Positions 41,768-54,721 of a stretch of 64,000 nt of DNA are shown piece after piece. Each line of letters begins with the position of its first letter. Within the stretch, counting starts at the first letter, position 1. The stretch is from NCBI GenBank assembly GCA_030248215.1, contig JASANG010002908.1, forward strand, positions 1-64,000, written 5' to 3'. The position numbers were made by a program, and so were the translations under genes. This stretch comes from Enoplolaimus lenunculus. Its lineage: Eukaryota > Nematoda > Enoplea > Enoplida > Thoracostomopsidae. Under the pieces are notes generated by a model. The model worked only from the letters and a program-made list of their open reading frames with translations, was not told the origin of the DNA and did no database searches.

Positions 41768-44700
41768 TTAATTTACTATCTTAGTATTGGCTGTTTTAGG
41801 CAGCACTTTAACCTTTGTTGAATGAACAGGATTACGAACGTTGTATGAACAATTTTGAACATGCTGGTTTATGCTGAAGTAAGATGAACCGTAACTCCAG
41901 TTTTCAATAGCTGCGGGCACTGCACTAAATGACCATATCTAAAACCAAAAATTAATTTTATTTAGCAAGTTACTTCGACACAAAAATCATCTTGGTTTGA
42001 GCGACATGTTGGTGGGTATTATCAAGAGTGGATGAACAGGACAAGTGTATGCAACGGTCGGATTTCGCGTGGCACAAAATGTACCAACACCACGCGTAGC
42101 GTTTTTGCTGTACCCCCTCAGAGCTGGGTCGATGTTTCGTGATATAATATATCTGCAATATTGTAAGACTAAACGGAGCACTTTTTGACCAGTATCATAT
42201 GTATTTCTTTCGTTCTGTGTATATTTCAACCCCCCTCTAAATAAGGGGGTCGGCCAAAAACGCGACGTGCGCTGGGTACATTTTTGTACACTTGTACACT
42301 CTGTGTTACATTATATATCATCCAATCTTGATATAATGAAGCACAAAATAATGTAGTAGTTGCTGTGGGCCACTACCTCGACGTGCAGTATTACGTAATG
42401 CGTCGAAGAACGGCCGGAAAATTTTTTTAAAACTCAAACTAAAATTGAAAAAATACAAATTGCCAGTTTACCGGTTCCGCTTCAATCCATCTCACAGCAG
42501 TATGTTCTTCAGAACCCGTTAAAACTTTAATCCAAGGTCGATAAACAATACCAGCGCGATTTAGTTGAGTTGTGACTATTGAACGAATTGCCGTAGATGT
42601 TAATGAAAGTGCGTAGAGCGATGCAGAGTCCAAAAGAGAAAATATTTTGTTCAACACGTCGGCAGGAAATCGATCGAGTGGCCGAATATTTGTTGGCAAT
42701 AATGACTCATTATCTTCATCTGAAAATATTGGTTACGTTTAAAATTAAATGAATTACACTAACACACGATATTTTAACAAAAACAGCACACTAGGGTGTA
42801 GGCGAGATGAAAGACACCGGGGCCGCAGGTCTTGCAAAATATGGCAAAACTGGAACCGACGGGAAAGAAAAATTTGAATTCAACTTTTTAAAAAACACAC
42901 TCTTTGATGGCGGTGGCTTAAAGGGATTCAATATAACTCAAAACGATTGAATTTCCTAAATCACATGTCTATTACAAAATTGGAAAACAAATACTCAATA
43001 CAGTAGTTTCCCCAACCCAAGCTATACCTTTGACATTTTGCGAACACTGAAGAGAATAACTGTTGATGCTTCCGTTCCATTTCAGAATATCCCGACCATC
43101 GTTAGGAAGCAACCTTTGAGCTTCAACCTAGTCCAACATTGATTACTCTGTTTCAGAGATGCTGCGGTGCATAATCCCACCCTGATGTTTGTCTAGCAAT
43201 AAACTGCCCTTTTAGCAAAATGGAATACGCATACGCACTTATGAAAATATGAATTGGCCTTGGTTGACAGTGACCCCGGCCCCAAGGCCTTAAGTTCCGT
43301 CTCCTACTCCGGGGCAACTATACTCTGTTTACACATTAGGAAAAAACTAGACATTTAAAACTAAATGCATTTAATTTTTACTACTTTCGAAGCCTATCAC
43401 AAATTTTTCAACAATTTACCTACAACCAGGGGTGTTTTTTCCGGAAAAAAATTATTACCGGAAAAAATGAATTTTTTTCATTTTTTTTCGGAAAAAATGG
43501 GGAAAATGGAAAAAATTCATTCTTTGTCTGAGTGATCGGTTAGCCCTCCCTTAGCCGTCGTTTGCCCAAAAAAGCTTGCATTTTGAATGTTTTTGCATAT
43601 TTGAGCTTCTAATGACATCCTGTAATCATTCCATGCCCATGCAAATCTGAATTTTTGAAAACTCCGATTTTTAAGGCCACAAGTTCCCCCTGGGAACCAA
43701 AATTTTTTTCGATAAGCTGGATAAATTATATATCACTGACTCGTTTGGGAGACGTCTGATTGGCAAATATTTAACAATATTCGTCTTAGCTCCGCAACCT
43801 GTGTCAAATGGTATATAATTTGTATAATTTTTCGACAAAAACATTTTGAGTTCAGCGGAGGAGTTTGGAACCTTAAAATTCGAATTTTTTTAGAAATTTA
43901 AGTTTTGATATGGAATAACCGGAGGAGGTCATCGGAACGTCAGAAACTCATGAGTGGAGCGAGTTAAACAAGTCACTTTTTGTAAGTATATATTAAATCC
44001 CAATATACTTTTGGGTTATTTCTGACAGCGAAGCCTTTCAATTGCTGCAACCTCGCGAGCAAAACAAGGTTGAAGCTAGACGTATTCTTGTGTCAAATCA
44101 CACGGTAAAAGCAAGCTTTCAATTTTGAGCACCCTAACTTTGGCCGCCCCACTGTCGATGAAACCTGGTGAGTGAACCGAACAAGTGGCATATGTAGTTT
44201 TACATCGAATCTCTTGACAAAGTTTCAATTCTTAAATTCATTTATATGTTCATATGCTGCAATTTCCGCGTTTTTTGGACATATATTGGGTCCTGGTGGA
44301 CATATACACACGGTCACTGTTAATGTGTTGCATGAAAATTAGTTGGATGTCATTTAAAAATGTTATTTTATACCATATTTACTAACAAATTATGTTTAAG
44401 AATCGTTAAATATTTTTCCATTTTTTTTTTCATTTATTCCACCGCCCCTCAGAAAAAAATGGAAAAAAATGGAAAAAACCATTTTTCCAGTAATTTTTTC
44501 CGGCCAACAACCCTGCCTACAACTGTGTTTTGTGACTTCTTCAAAATGAAATTTGGTATGTATTACGTTAATAAACAAACCGGGCAGCCTAATTCAAAAA
44601 ACGGACACCGTTTGAACAGCCAACCGTCCAGGTGAGAAATCACATCATTGTGACAATTTGAATAGTGAAGTGAAAACTGGTCTCGTCGTACAGCCGTATC

Positions 44701-47700
44701 ACAGATAATTGTAAACGTATATCGTTGTTTCTTGTAATGATGAGGCAAAAAGTTTGGATTAAGCCTAACGACAAACAACAACGCGTGCTGGGTTAAATTC
44801 ATAAATTTTTAGGTACATGACATAAAATTTAGAAATATAGTCCGCCGGCTTCGGTGACTTCAGGTTTATTTGATACTGTTGTGGTGCAAGTTTAGCATTA
44901 AAACCATTTTTTACAACATGACTACATTACATCCGGTTTTCGAGAAACATTTAATATCTACAGCTATCGGTATAACTGTCTTAGCAAAACACTTCTTGCT
45001 CCGATATACTCGTTTCTGTTTCCACACGTATAGATACATGATAATGAAGGCTTACTTTACTAGCAAACTTCTTTTTGCGTAAAACGTCGGCAAGTTCAAC
45101 GGTTGTTCAATCCATGATTTCTTTGCTTTCTTAATATCCGGTTGTGAACCTAGAATTGAAGCAGAACAATTCTGATTTCAAAATTACGCTACTGAAATGC
45201 ACCGATTTTCAGTTGAGAACTCGTACACAAAATTCAGTTTAGATGGTGTAACTGTAACACATACATAGATCAGCAACATTCAAAAGTAAACAGCATTGCA
45301 TATCCACTGGCAGTCGTCATGCACGCAGTATATTCTATTATTCCGATTAATTTTGACGTTAACCAAACAAGCAATTTTGCGAATATGAAATAAAATACTT
45401 CGACTGACTAAACTTTACGCAAAGCCAAACTAAAAGGTTGCTTTTCCGCAATAAGCAATGGTGTAGCAAAGGGGAGAGCATGGCGACACCGCACTCCGAA
45501 ATAGTTACTCAAAAATAAAAGTGGCAAAATGTCACGAAAATAAAATTAAAATTGCAAAAAGACAAAAAACTTTCAAGCTCGTATCTCTCGCAACCGTTTA
45601 ACATACCAATATCAAGGTTCACATCTAGCATTTGATAACATTCACCTTTAAGGGTTGCGCTATACTTTACCAAACCGGAAGCCGGCTTGCGCCACCGCAC
45701 AGCAAGCGGCAAAATTTTTACCGTGCCGCGCGACGGCGTGCGGTGGCGCTCGGTGAGTGTAGCGAAACCATTAATACTATATACGACGTAATGTATATGC
45801 ATGTACAGTACAGGTTCAAGCACATTCTCGTATATGTTTGGAGGTCTAAACGGTTTATAAATTGAAGCAAGAACAAATTAAATTTGTGGCGCTCAGGAAG
45901 CACTAACCTACATACTTTTCAATGGTTCTTTGCCAGATCCAAACACATGAAGATGTTGTTCGGTGGGGTCAACTCGACAAATAAGACACTCGCGTGATAA
46001 GTACGATTCCGCAATTGGCAATTTTGCTTCCTCGTCCGTACTATCAGATTCCGGATAACAGTTTCGTTCGCTTTCCACATCGACTTAAAAACCAGTCGGT
46101 AAATATTTTTATCTAATAAATTCTAGAGAACTAAACACTGAAACCAACTTAGATGTAAAACAAGGACGATATTTAAAACACACTGTAATGTCTGTGTGAT
46201 TCGTTTTCAAAAGTAACTTTCCAAGCCTTCCGAATCAACTGAAGCAAAAAATTTATTTTAATAAAATTTCTCGTACATTGTATAAACTATAGATCATAAA
46301 TAAGGTTTCCAAACTTTACACAATATATTTTCGAGGTAGCGAACAATTTTTTATTAATTTCTAAAGATGTGTTCGAGAGTATCGGTATCGGGACTGCAAA
46401 ACAGCCGATTCCGCGCCGATACTTTTTCTACTTAATAGTGAATTGAATGCTATGTGTGTTATTGGCGTGTATCGGTTGCGTCTGATCAGGGAAACTGTTA
46501 TCCCTCTTGAGTTTGTGTTTGAAAAAATTATTGAAATGAACCGTTCTTATAAGATTATAATCTTTTATGGTTGTTAAGGTTTAAGTCATCGCATTTATAA
46601 TGATGCAAATTTGTATCCTATCTGTTCTTTAAGCATCGTGTATTAAAATTAACATGGGCATCGATATCGCCATAATTTTGAACAAACATTTGCATCGGAA
46701 GGACATCGGCAAAATTTTTGGTTCCGAGAGTTCCCTATAAATTTCAGTCACTGAAATTCTTCCTGAAAAAAGTTAGTTTACATACAGTGTACATATTAAA
46801 CACATATATCTCTTATATACTGCCTTAAAACCGCGTTTACCATTAATCATTGGCATAACAGGATGATGTCGATTCTGTTTGTCTAGGAGCTTTTTCCTCA
46901 ACGCTTTAGGTGTAGCGAACATTTGCATGATTAGCTCTTGGTCGCGATATGCAAACATCACGTCCAAAGAAGCGCTTCGTTGCTTGGATTCCGTCAAATA
47001 ACCAGGAACAATTCCGTCAAAGGCTTTTAAGCGCGGAAGTGCACAGTTGTTGACAAGCGTTCGATTCCACTCAGCACCACAATAAACAATGCTTGCTGAG
47101 CAATTTGATAAATGAACTGCAAGTTTATACCGTAGCATCATGAGTGGACAACCGTAAAATGCATTGATGCATGGGACGACCTTAAAGCAACCAAAATTAA
47201 ACGAGTTGAGAAATGGAATTATGTTTACATGCTGTACATTCGCTAGAATGAACGATTTACAAATCCAACTCCGGTTCCAGCGTTTTTTTACCTTCCGGTT
47301 CCGATAAATTTTTACCGGAATTAAAAAAATTCCGGAACCGTTAAATTTTGGTCATTTTTAAATTTGCTAATTTTAAGATGCCTTTTTAAAGTCACCTGTT
47401 CAATTTGTGGCGATAACAATAAAATAGATTTAAGTTAAGTAGTATAGTACGTATAGAGACCTTAACAATCAACTAAAACGAGCCATCGAAATTAGATTTC
47501 GCCTCCATAGAGAAACAGCAAAAAAGAAAATAAAAATAAGTTGTTCCTGTAATATACCTATATATTATATAATCGAAAACTATAACTTGTACGTCTACGA
47601 ATCAAAATTAAAAATATATTCAATCGCAAGGTACATCAAAAATGTACAAACCACACTAACCTGCAAAGGACACAAAAATAAATGATCTTCAACTTTACAA

Positions 47701-47837
47701 CAATGCATTACGGCTTCACAGCTATTAGGACAGTTCACAACATCGCAACCAGCATATTTAAGGCATTTGCTTGGAGCGAAGCAATTAAAGCAATGCTCAT
47801 GTAATTCAACAGCTGTTTCATTGTACACAATAACCAT
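41768..47837 (-). CDS. FBXO30/40-like: FBXO30/FBXO40-type TRAF-zinc-finger F-box protein
   Basis: Seven exons in transcript order: 47661-47837, 46841-47180, 45916-46083, 45061-45149, 44577-44787, 42457-42719, 41768-41938. They sum to 1419 bases in one frame, 472 residues. Residues 10-100 form Cys/His fingers (HCFNCF..SKC, NCPNSC, CPLQ|VVPCINAFYGCP, HLSNCSASIVYC.AEWNR) as in human FBXO30/40. Residues 259-328 carry the conserved SLHYSNCHNDVISHLDGWL and RCPFFELGC. The F-box is at about 340-385 (RFPADVLNKIFSLLDSASLY). The tail, IWSFS...ENWSY...HVQNCSYNV, matches the mammalian C-terminus. The F-box binds SKP1, so this should be a substrate receptor of an SCF ligase; FBXO40 and FBXO30 act in muscle. 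Least certain are the 3' end of exon 2 (46841 or 46821) and the weak donor after exon 5. An hAT-like element sits in intron 5. Confidence 0.92.
43427..44515. mobile_element. hAT-like non-autonomous element, copy 2, with 8-bp target duplication
   Basis: 1089 bp, beginning CAGGGGTGTTTTTTCC and ending CCGGCCAACAACCCTG, flanked by perfect CCTACAAC duplications (43419-43426 and 44516-44523). The interior is the inverse of 12760-14095. It is inserted in an intron of the F-box gene, 54 bases from an exon. An 8-bp duplication with CAGGG ends is the hAT signature. Confidence 0.85.
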
Positions 47838-49228
47838 GGCACAAAACTCTTTTTGAAAGTACTTACTTAATTATTAACTGAACTATACATTATACGTATA
47901 TGCACGTATCTACTTGTCTAGATTCGTCCACAAACTATCTATGATACGAATACATGGAAAAGTAACGTTGGGCTTAGCTAGGTAATTGTGCGATTTCGTC
48001 ATACTTATCTCGGTTTGGATATTTGTAAAATATGCTCTGGGTTATTGGTCAGAAGCAGTAGTTTCTTGCGGTAGAAGCACAATATACAATATGGTATCGG
48101 AATCTACAATGTCTACAGAATCAGAGTATCAATTTTAGGACTTGGGAAACCGTTTGTCTGACATATTTGTTTTATTTTGTAATTTTCAACCTGACAAATA
48201 TTCGCTAGACTTCGTGTGGATATTCCGTGTGGCTTTGGTTTTTCATCTATGCATGCTTTCCAGCTAAAACGGCCCTCACTCAAATGACATTTGCGATGTT
48301 ACTAAAAACGCAAACATAACCAATAGCACTAACGAGCTTAATGGCAGAGACAGAAACGAACATAAATAAGATATTAAATAGATGTTGAAATTGTACATTT
48401 ACACGTCAAATCCAAAGTTAAACAAATTTCTTTGTATAAGAATATGCACACAACCAATTTTGGCTACATCAATAGCTAATGTAAAAAACTTGTTTAACTA
48501 GCTAAGTATATACAGGACATCGGCACGATTCACAAATAAAGGATGAACGCAAAATATGACTTTGTTCTTTAAAAACGGTTCAGATTGGTTTAAAAATCAA
48601 TGTGTTCTCTGAAAAAATGAAAAATTTTGATAACACAATTCGTATTACCTGAGATCACTGCCGGGGCAGACAGGGGTGGGCCCCCCACACTCAAAGGTGA
48701 GGACCCCCAGCGTAGTTTTTATAGACACAGATTTTATCAATATTTGTTCTAAGGTTGTCCGAGCTCGCGTTCTGGTTTGATAGCTGCGGGGACACTCTTT
48801 CAAAAACAGTTTCACACAAAAGTTGCAAAATGGATATTTGTTTGTATACGATAATACTTGAGATCAGTGATTCGTAACCAATGTCATATGATATTCATAT
48901 GTTGTCGGCATACCAGCTATATTTCAATATCACAATATGTTGCCTTCGTATCAACATGGATAAAACTGTTTCGAAGGCCCTAGCTCCAAAGTGAACCCGC
49001 ATAATGACAGCCCAAATTTTTAAATGCATTTGCAAAATGTTAGAATATTTTTATTATTCCGAAGCTAAATTCAAACATTTCTCGTTAATATAAACTTAAA
49101 CCTGTAAAACATGTGTTAAAATTTCTTGCACCGGCTTTATCTATATATTAAAACAAGAACACCCCACATATATACGTTGGGCAGCGTTTTAGCAGATCGT
49201 TGTATCTATTTGCGAATCTGCTAATGCT
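47838..49228. other. Intergenic upstream of the F-box gene
   Basis: Probable promoter region of the F-box gene near 47840-48300. No further exon is seen. 48660-49030 is an old dispersed repeat related to the block near 32220-32350 (shared TTGTCGGCATACCAGC-type and ATCAACATGGATAAAA-type sequence). Confidence 0.35.
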
Positions 49229-49627
49229 TTATTCTTCCAATGGATCATCCACGAAATGCGCGCATAGTTGTAAAAAATTGTCCATCCTCCCAATAAGACC
49301 AGTGTCATAAACCGATGCTATAGCCATGGCCTGATCACAACACACACTATGTACTTTTAGACCGTTTTGTCCTGACAGTGTTTCAAGGGAGTAGGGTCAT
49401 AACAGAGTCCCTCGGTAGAGACTGCTGACAAAACGCAGGCTCGCTACAACTTTATTTCTGCGAAAGATAATTTCTTTGTGCATAGCTTCTGCTAAAAACA
49501 AATCTATAACAATAGTAACTTCTACCAGAGTTTCGTTTATGGCGTGATGACATTGTGCACTCTGTTTGTACCATGGCCGTAACGACATTGCAGATTCTGT
49601 AAACAGGATGTCTCCGTTGTCCTTGGA
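49229..49627 (-). pseudogene. Interrupted 133-codon frame of unknown family
   Basis: The minus strand reads as protein-like sequence in a single frame with one interruption. It includes RPWYKQSAQCHHAINETLVE, LFLAEAMHKEIIFRRNKVVA, CCDQAMAIASVYDTGLIG and NFLQLCAHFVDDPLEE before a stop. Balanced composition and regular hydrophobic spacing look like a real protein. I do not recognise the family, and it could be a host pseudogene or part of a mobile element. A 15-base inverted repeat (AATGGATCATCCACG at 49239 and its inverse at 49748) brackets it. Confidence 0.4.
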
Positions 49628-50407
49628 CTATGGAAAGAGACTATAGTTCTAAATGTGACATCCTTCCTACATAGTGCCTTAATACGACATAGGACCTTAC
49701 CCAGACCTGGACAGGTTTACAGTAGTGGGCACAGTATTATACGTATACGTGGATGATCCATTAGTGAAAAATGCTGAAGATAGACCATTGTTGTTTTACT
49801 TTTTCTTTGTGTTGTTATTCTACAAAAGGCGAAGCATGTTTGCTTTACGCCTATATTTTAACATGTATGTTATTTGTATATTGTCTTAAGCCAGGTTTCC
49901 ACTTAGGGTGCGAATTTTTCCTCTACTGATGGTGGATCCCGAGGTCCATCATTCCTACGGGGCCCACAAAGGCTAACAAATTTGTATTGAAATGGAATAC
50001 ACAATTGTCAATCAAGTTTCAAGGCTTCAGTACAGACATGCTTAAACAAATCCCTTTGAACGTATGCCAAAACTGTGTATTTTAAAAGAGAGTTGCACAC
50101 GTGTGCAACTTCGGGTTAGTAGTATACTTTATTGCAAAGCTTGGATAAAACTCTGTTGTTTGATTTTTATTTACACACAATTTTATTCAATAAATTAACA
50201 AATAAATGACTAGGTTGACTTTCGTATGTTAAATATAAAAGACAAAGCATACAAAGCAGCAGGTTACAATGTGAACCGAAAATGCGATACTGGTGAAAAA
50301 CCTTGTTCACTTCCGTTTGTGTTATTCTGATCACTATCCATTGCTGTTGTTTTTACTGCACCGCAAACGCATTTCATTATTTTCTGATTGAAAACGAGAC
50401 TTGTAAA
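49628..50407. other. No supported gene
   Basis: AT-rich intergenic DNA. Apart from the outer half of the 15-base inverted repeat at 49748-49762, I see no feature. Confidence 0.4.
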
Positions 50408-50808
50408 CAGGGTGCAACCGGAGGTGAAAATACCAGAGCCGGAGCTGGAGGTGGAGGTGAAACCGGAGGTGAAAATACCGGAACCGGAGCTGGAGCTGGA
50501 GGTGAAACCGGAGGTGAGGCGAAATCAGGTAGTAAAAATGATAGTAAATCAGTTAATTTTAGCCAATATTTGCAATGTGTTATTAAGTGGTTTGGATGTA
50601 TACGCTAATCTTCTGTTAAATTTCGGAAATACTATTCTGAAAATTGTGACAAAAGTAAAACGAAACGCGCTAGACAGATAAATTTTGCAAAATTATGGAA
50701 AATTTTACTAAACGAAATTGCTCGAACCTCCGGCAAAAATTCTAGCGGAGCCGGAAGCCGATTTTCTGCCGGAGCCAGAGCAGGAGGCAGACCTCCGTTT
50801 GTACCCTG
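50408..50808. mobile_element. CAGGGTGCAACC-ended hAT-like MITE
   Basis: It starts CAGGGTGCAACCGGAGG and ends CCTCCGTTTGTACCCTG. The left arm holds tandem GGAGCTGGAGGTGAAACC-type units, which create the Gly/Glu-rich frame at 50303-50608. No target duplication is evident. Confidence 0.6.
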
Positions 50809-51236
50809 GTGTCGAGCGGTTTTTATTCTACATGGCAAATTTTAACATTTCATATTAAGGAAGCACCATAACTAACTTGATTAAACAAAGTTTTAATTTT
50901 GGTTCCCAAAGTAGCCAAAAATTACAAACATCCGTCAATGTTCCCTCAACTTCTCTTGATGTAAACCTTGTAAGCTTTCCAATTTCTTTTTTCACTCACT
51001 ACGCAAAGTTGTCTTAAAAAGACAATAATTGTTTTGCGTGTTTTCATTTACTGTAATCACTATGGGGCACTACAGTTCATTCGCTGTCGAGTTGAACGCA
51101 AACTGAACACCGTCAACGTTGAGTGCTTCACATATAATAATCGTGTTAAAAATACAAAACACTTTTCGCACTTTGAAAAAAGCGTTTATTTAAATGAAAA
51201 ATTTCGTTTTTACAAATGCTAAAACCGTGTATTTAA
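50809..51236. other. No supported gene
   Basis: Short intergenic stretch between two mobile elements; nothing recognised. Confidence 0.35.
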
Positions 51237-51499
51237 CCCTTTCTCAAATGAATATTTTCCATTTTCTCTGAGACCTACTTTTATGCTAGGATTCGAACTC
51301 CAATGACTGGAGTGGGAGGCGTATACCATCACCACTCAGCTATAGGAGCTTGACGCTCGAGCGCGAGGGGGCTCTCACGTCATGTTGTGATTTAGTACTA
51401 TGCATACGTGTTGCAATTGTTAAACACGGTGCGATATATATTATTTAACGTATATACACTGCGCTGTGTTGTCTATAGGCAACTCGACGTGAGAAGGGG
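51237..51499 (-). mobile_element. TTAA-flanked (piggyBac-type) MITE with tRNA-like pol III promoter, copy 2
   Basis: TTAA on both sides (51233-51236 and 51500-51503). Ends are CCCTTTCTC and GAGAAGGGG. It is 263 bp, like copy 1. On the minus strand lie the A box TAGCTGAGTGG (51332-51342) and the B box AGTTCGAATCC (51289-51299). It lies about 170 bases downstream of the CDK5-activator stop, perhaps inside its 3' untranslated region. Confidence 0.75.
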
Positions 51500-51671
51500 T
51501 TAATATCGTTTTAGCTACGCTATACCTATTCATTTCGGAATTTTATCAACCAAAAACGTTTTGAACAATATTATATTATCCAGTGTTTCATTTTTGACAC
51601 GATTCCTCAAGACGGTTACGTTCCTATGACACCATCATATATATTAATTATAGATTGAAAAAAAATAATAT

Positions 51672-53236
51672 TTAGCCAACCGAATACGATTTAAGCTCAG
51701 TAAAAACTTCAGTAAAATACGTCGGACTAGAATTGATGAGCAGCATTTTCGAACTATGATTGTTAATAATATCTAAGCAACGATCCCAGAAAACTTCTTT
51801 GTCAGATTCGGACAAAAACGGTTTTAGCGGATAGCTAATTTCGTTGCCCATATAAGAATACGACAAATAAAGGCATGTCAACACAACCGCTTGCAGTTGA
51901 CGTTCTTCAACAACGCGTTCATCGACCATTTCACGAATGAGCATATAAACAAATACTAAATTCGCTGGATTGATGAACGCTATATCTTGCCATCCTTGCA
52001 ACAGCAGGGATCGATCTACAGAACGCATCCACATTACTGCATCGGCGGGTTCAAAGTTTTTCAACACCCGACATCGTTGAAACAAAAATTCTCCCATACA
52101 TCGAAGCAATTCTGACGTTGACGCTTGAATAACCGTTTTCTTGACACCGTTTTGTGTGGTTGTTGGTGGCAATGAAGCAATCCGACTCGCTTCGCTGCCT
52201 TTCAGTAGTTGAATTTTGCTGTCTTTGAAGTTGCTGCTGCTGTCTAATAATGCGTTAGGCCTCGTAGCGGTCATTTCTTTGCTTATCATGGAAGAACTTA
52301 AGCTCAAGCTAACACCAGGATGATGCTGATGATTACGATGATGTCCGTTGACCAAATGTGCAAGCGGTGCAGTTCGTGTACTATTTTTACCAGAACGTTG
52401 GTTGTGTTTCCATCCTATGCCGCCTTTGCCGCCTTTCGTATCACCGCCAAGCGTTGAAAGCCTGCGATGATCATTGGGAACGCAATTTGATTGTAACTTT
52501 GATGCATTTTGGCCGCCAGACCGTCCAAGCATAATTTGACGTAATTCCTCGCCGAAATTTCGACTCATTCGTTTTTGAGACACGTCAGCATTGTTTGACT
52601 CGGCACCGCAAATATGAGTATGCGCGTGACAATAGCCATGTTCTTGTTGATGATGTATACCAGCAGCGTGACTACCGTGTAATTCAAAGCTACTATTGCA
52701 TAATATTGATGGTTGTTTGTTTAATAAACGATTGCTAACGCAAGTTTTTGCATTATTAATGTGAGAGTCGTGATGCAGCTTATTGCGATCGCTTGCGCTT
52801 ACCATACATATTGTTGGCACTATTGACGTTTTGTTTTCGCTACGTTCGGCAAATGTTGCCGTTGTAGCCGTTGCAACTCCGCACGAAGGTTTCATTGCTC
52901 CATGATGTCTGCGATGAATTGGAGATTCAATTTGTGGAAATATTGGCACTGCTGTTGTTTTGCTGAAATTCGCCGGGTCAACTGATGTTGCGTTCAATCC
53001 TCCGCCTGTTTTCTGATGCGTTGCTTTTGTTGAGTTCAGTCGCGGCATCATCGTTGAGTTGTAACTGTCGCCCATGTTTCCAGTGATGTTGTTTCCCGAC
53101 GAAAATTCATTTGATAACCGGGCAACTGTCCTGAAATCACAGTCTTCGAACGACGTAAAACTGTTTTCGGCCGATTGAGCGGACATTGCATCAGATTGAT
53201 TTGTTTCTGTTTCTAATTGTTCGCAGTAGCTATTGC

Positions 53237-53267
<31 letters not shown>

Positions 53268-54681
53268 GCTGTTAATTGTGTTGTTGTTTATGTTATCGCA
53301 AAAGTTATGGTTAGTGCTAGAGCTTTTAAACATGTTGCCATTGTCGTCTTCGTTGTGTTTGTTGTTGTTATTATGGTTGATTTTTTTGTTGCTGTGGTTG
53401 TTGTGGTTGTTGTCGTTGCTGTTGCTATTATTATTATTGTTGTTGTTGTTGTCGTTGTTATCTATGTGCTTGGCATTCATGCTACCGACATATTCCATAT
53501 GGGATGCTGGCGTAACACCTAGAGTTTGAATTTGATGCGATTCCAGCCTCGATGAAAGATTTTTCAACGGAAGTTCGCAGCCGAGAGAGCAAAAGTCCGC
53601 ACCGCATAATTCAGTCGCACCAGGTTCAGCGTTTTCCACACATCGATAGTACTGAGCATAGCTGAGATCCGCATTTTCGAGGATTGTACGTTTTTGAGGA
53701 TCACTTTGTACCATATGCTCGACGCTGTTGTTGTTGCTGCTATCTTCTAAACTATCAGCGTATTTAATATCGATATCTTTGCCATTGCTGTTTTTAACCT
53801 GCTCATCGTTACTATTCCGACAATTCGTCGTGATTTGGCTGTTATATACGTTGGTGTTGTTGTTATTGTTATTGTTGTTGTTATTATTGTTATTATTGTT
53901 GTTATTGTTGCTGTTGTTCTCTTGCCAACTATTGGCCAACACCTGCCTATGTTCTTGTCCTTCACAGCGTTGCTGTTGTGACTGGTGGTGTCTATTGATT
54001 ATTTGTTTTAGTTGCAAGTCATCACGAATCGAATACAGGTTTGGAATTGTGCCGCCGCCACAACCGCCAGCATCCAATGGATTGAGCAGATCTGACGTTT
54101 TCAACAGGCGACTAACGCTAGTCGTATCGAAACTAAGCGTTTCAAGGGATTGTCGTAAGAAATTCAAGTTCACAAAACCATTACCTCCAGCAATTCTATG
54201 CGCTCCACCTTTACTGCAATTGTGGTTCGTTTGAAGTTGTTGTTTATTTCCGTTGTCTGCAATTGCCGGCATCTGCCGGTGTCCGTCTGAAACAAGCATA
54301 TCGTCACATCCTCCATTCATTAGAACATTATCAGTTACTGCCCACAAGCGATCTGCACCGAACGCTGGAGGTTCATAGTTACACTTTGTGTGGGCGTTTG
54401 CAACACGACACTTTTGCAAATGATCTATGACAGCACCAGGATTCATAGTTGTATTATTAATATCGTAGCATTTTGATTTGTTTTCAGTTGCAATTTTACC
54501 TGCGTTACGAATCGAACGAACCGTTGCGCCGAGAGTATTTTTCAATTTTGTTTCGCAGTTACTTGCAATTGTCGTAATTGCAGTTGATTCTAATGATTTT
54601 TGTCCGTGGCAATTATTGCTGTTGAATAATAGTTTGTTTCGCGACAACACTTGGTGTTGTTGTTGTTGTTGTTGCTGCTGA

Positions 54682-54721
<40 letters not shown>

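Noticed and set aside
42439-42699. A small stand-alone F-box gene
   Set aside because: It is one exon of the seven-exon F-box gene; a good acceptor and conserved sequence precede it and the matching C-terminal exon follows.
50303-50608. 101-residue Gly/Glu-rich frame with a signal-like start
   Set aside because: The Gly/Glu repeats come from tandem units inside the TIR element at 50408-50808.
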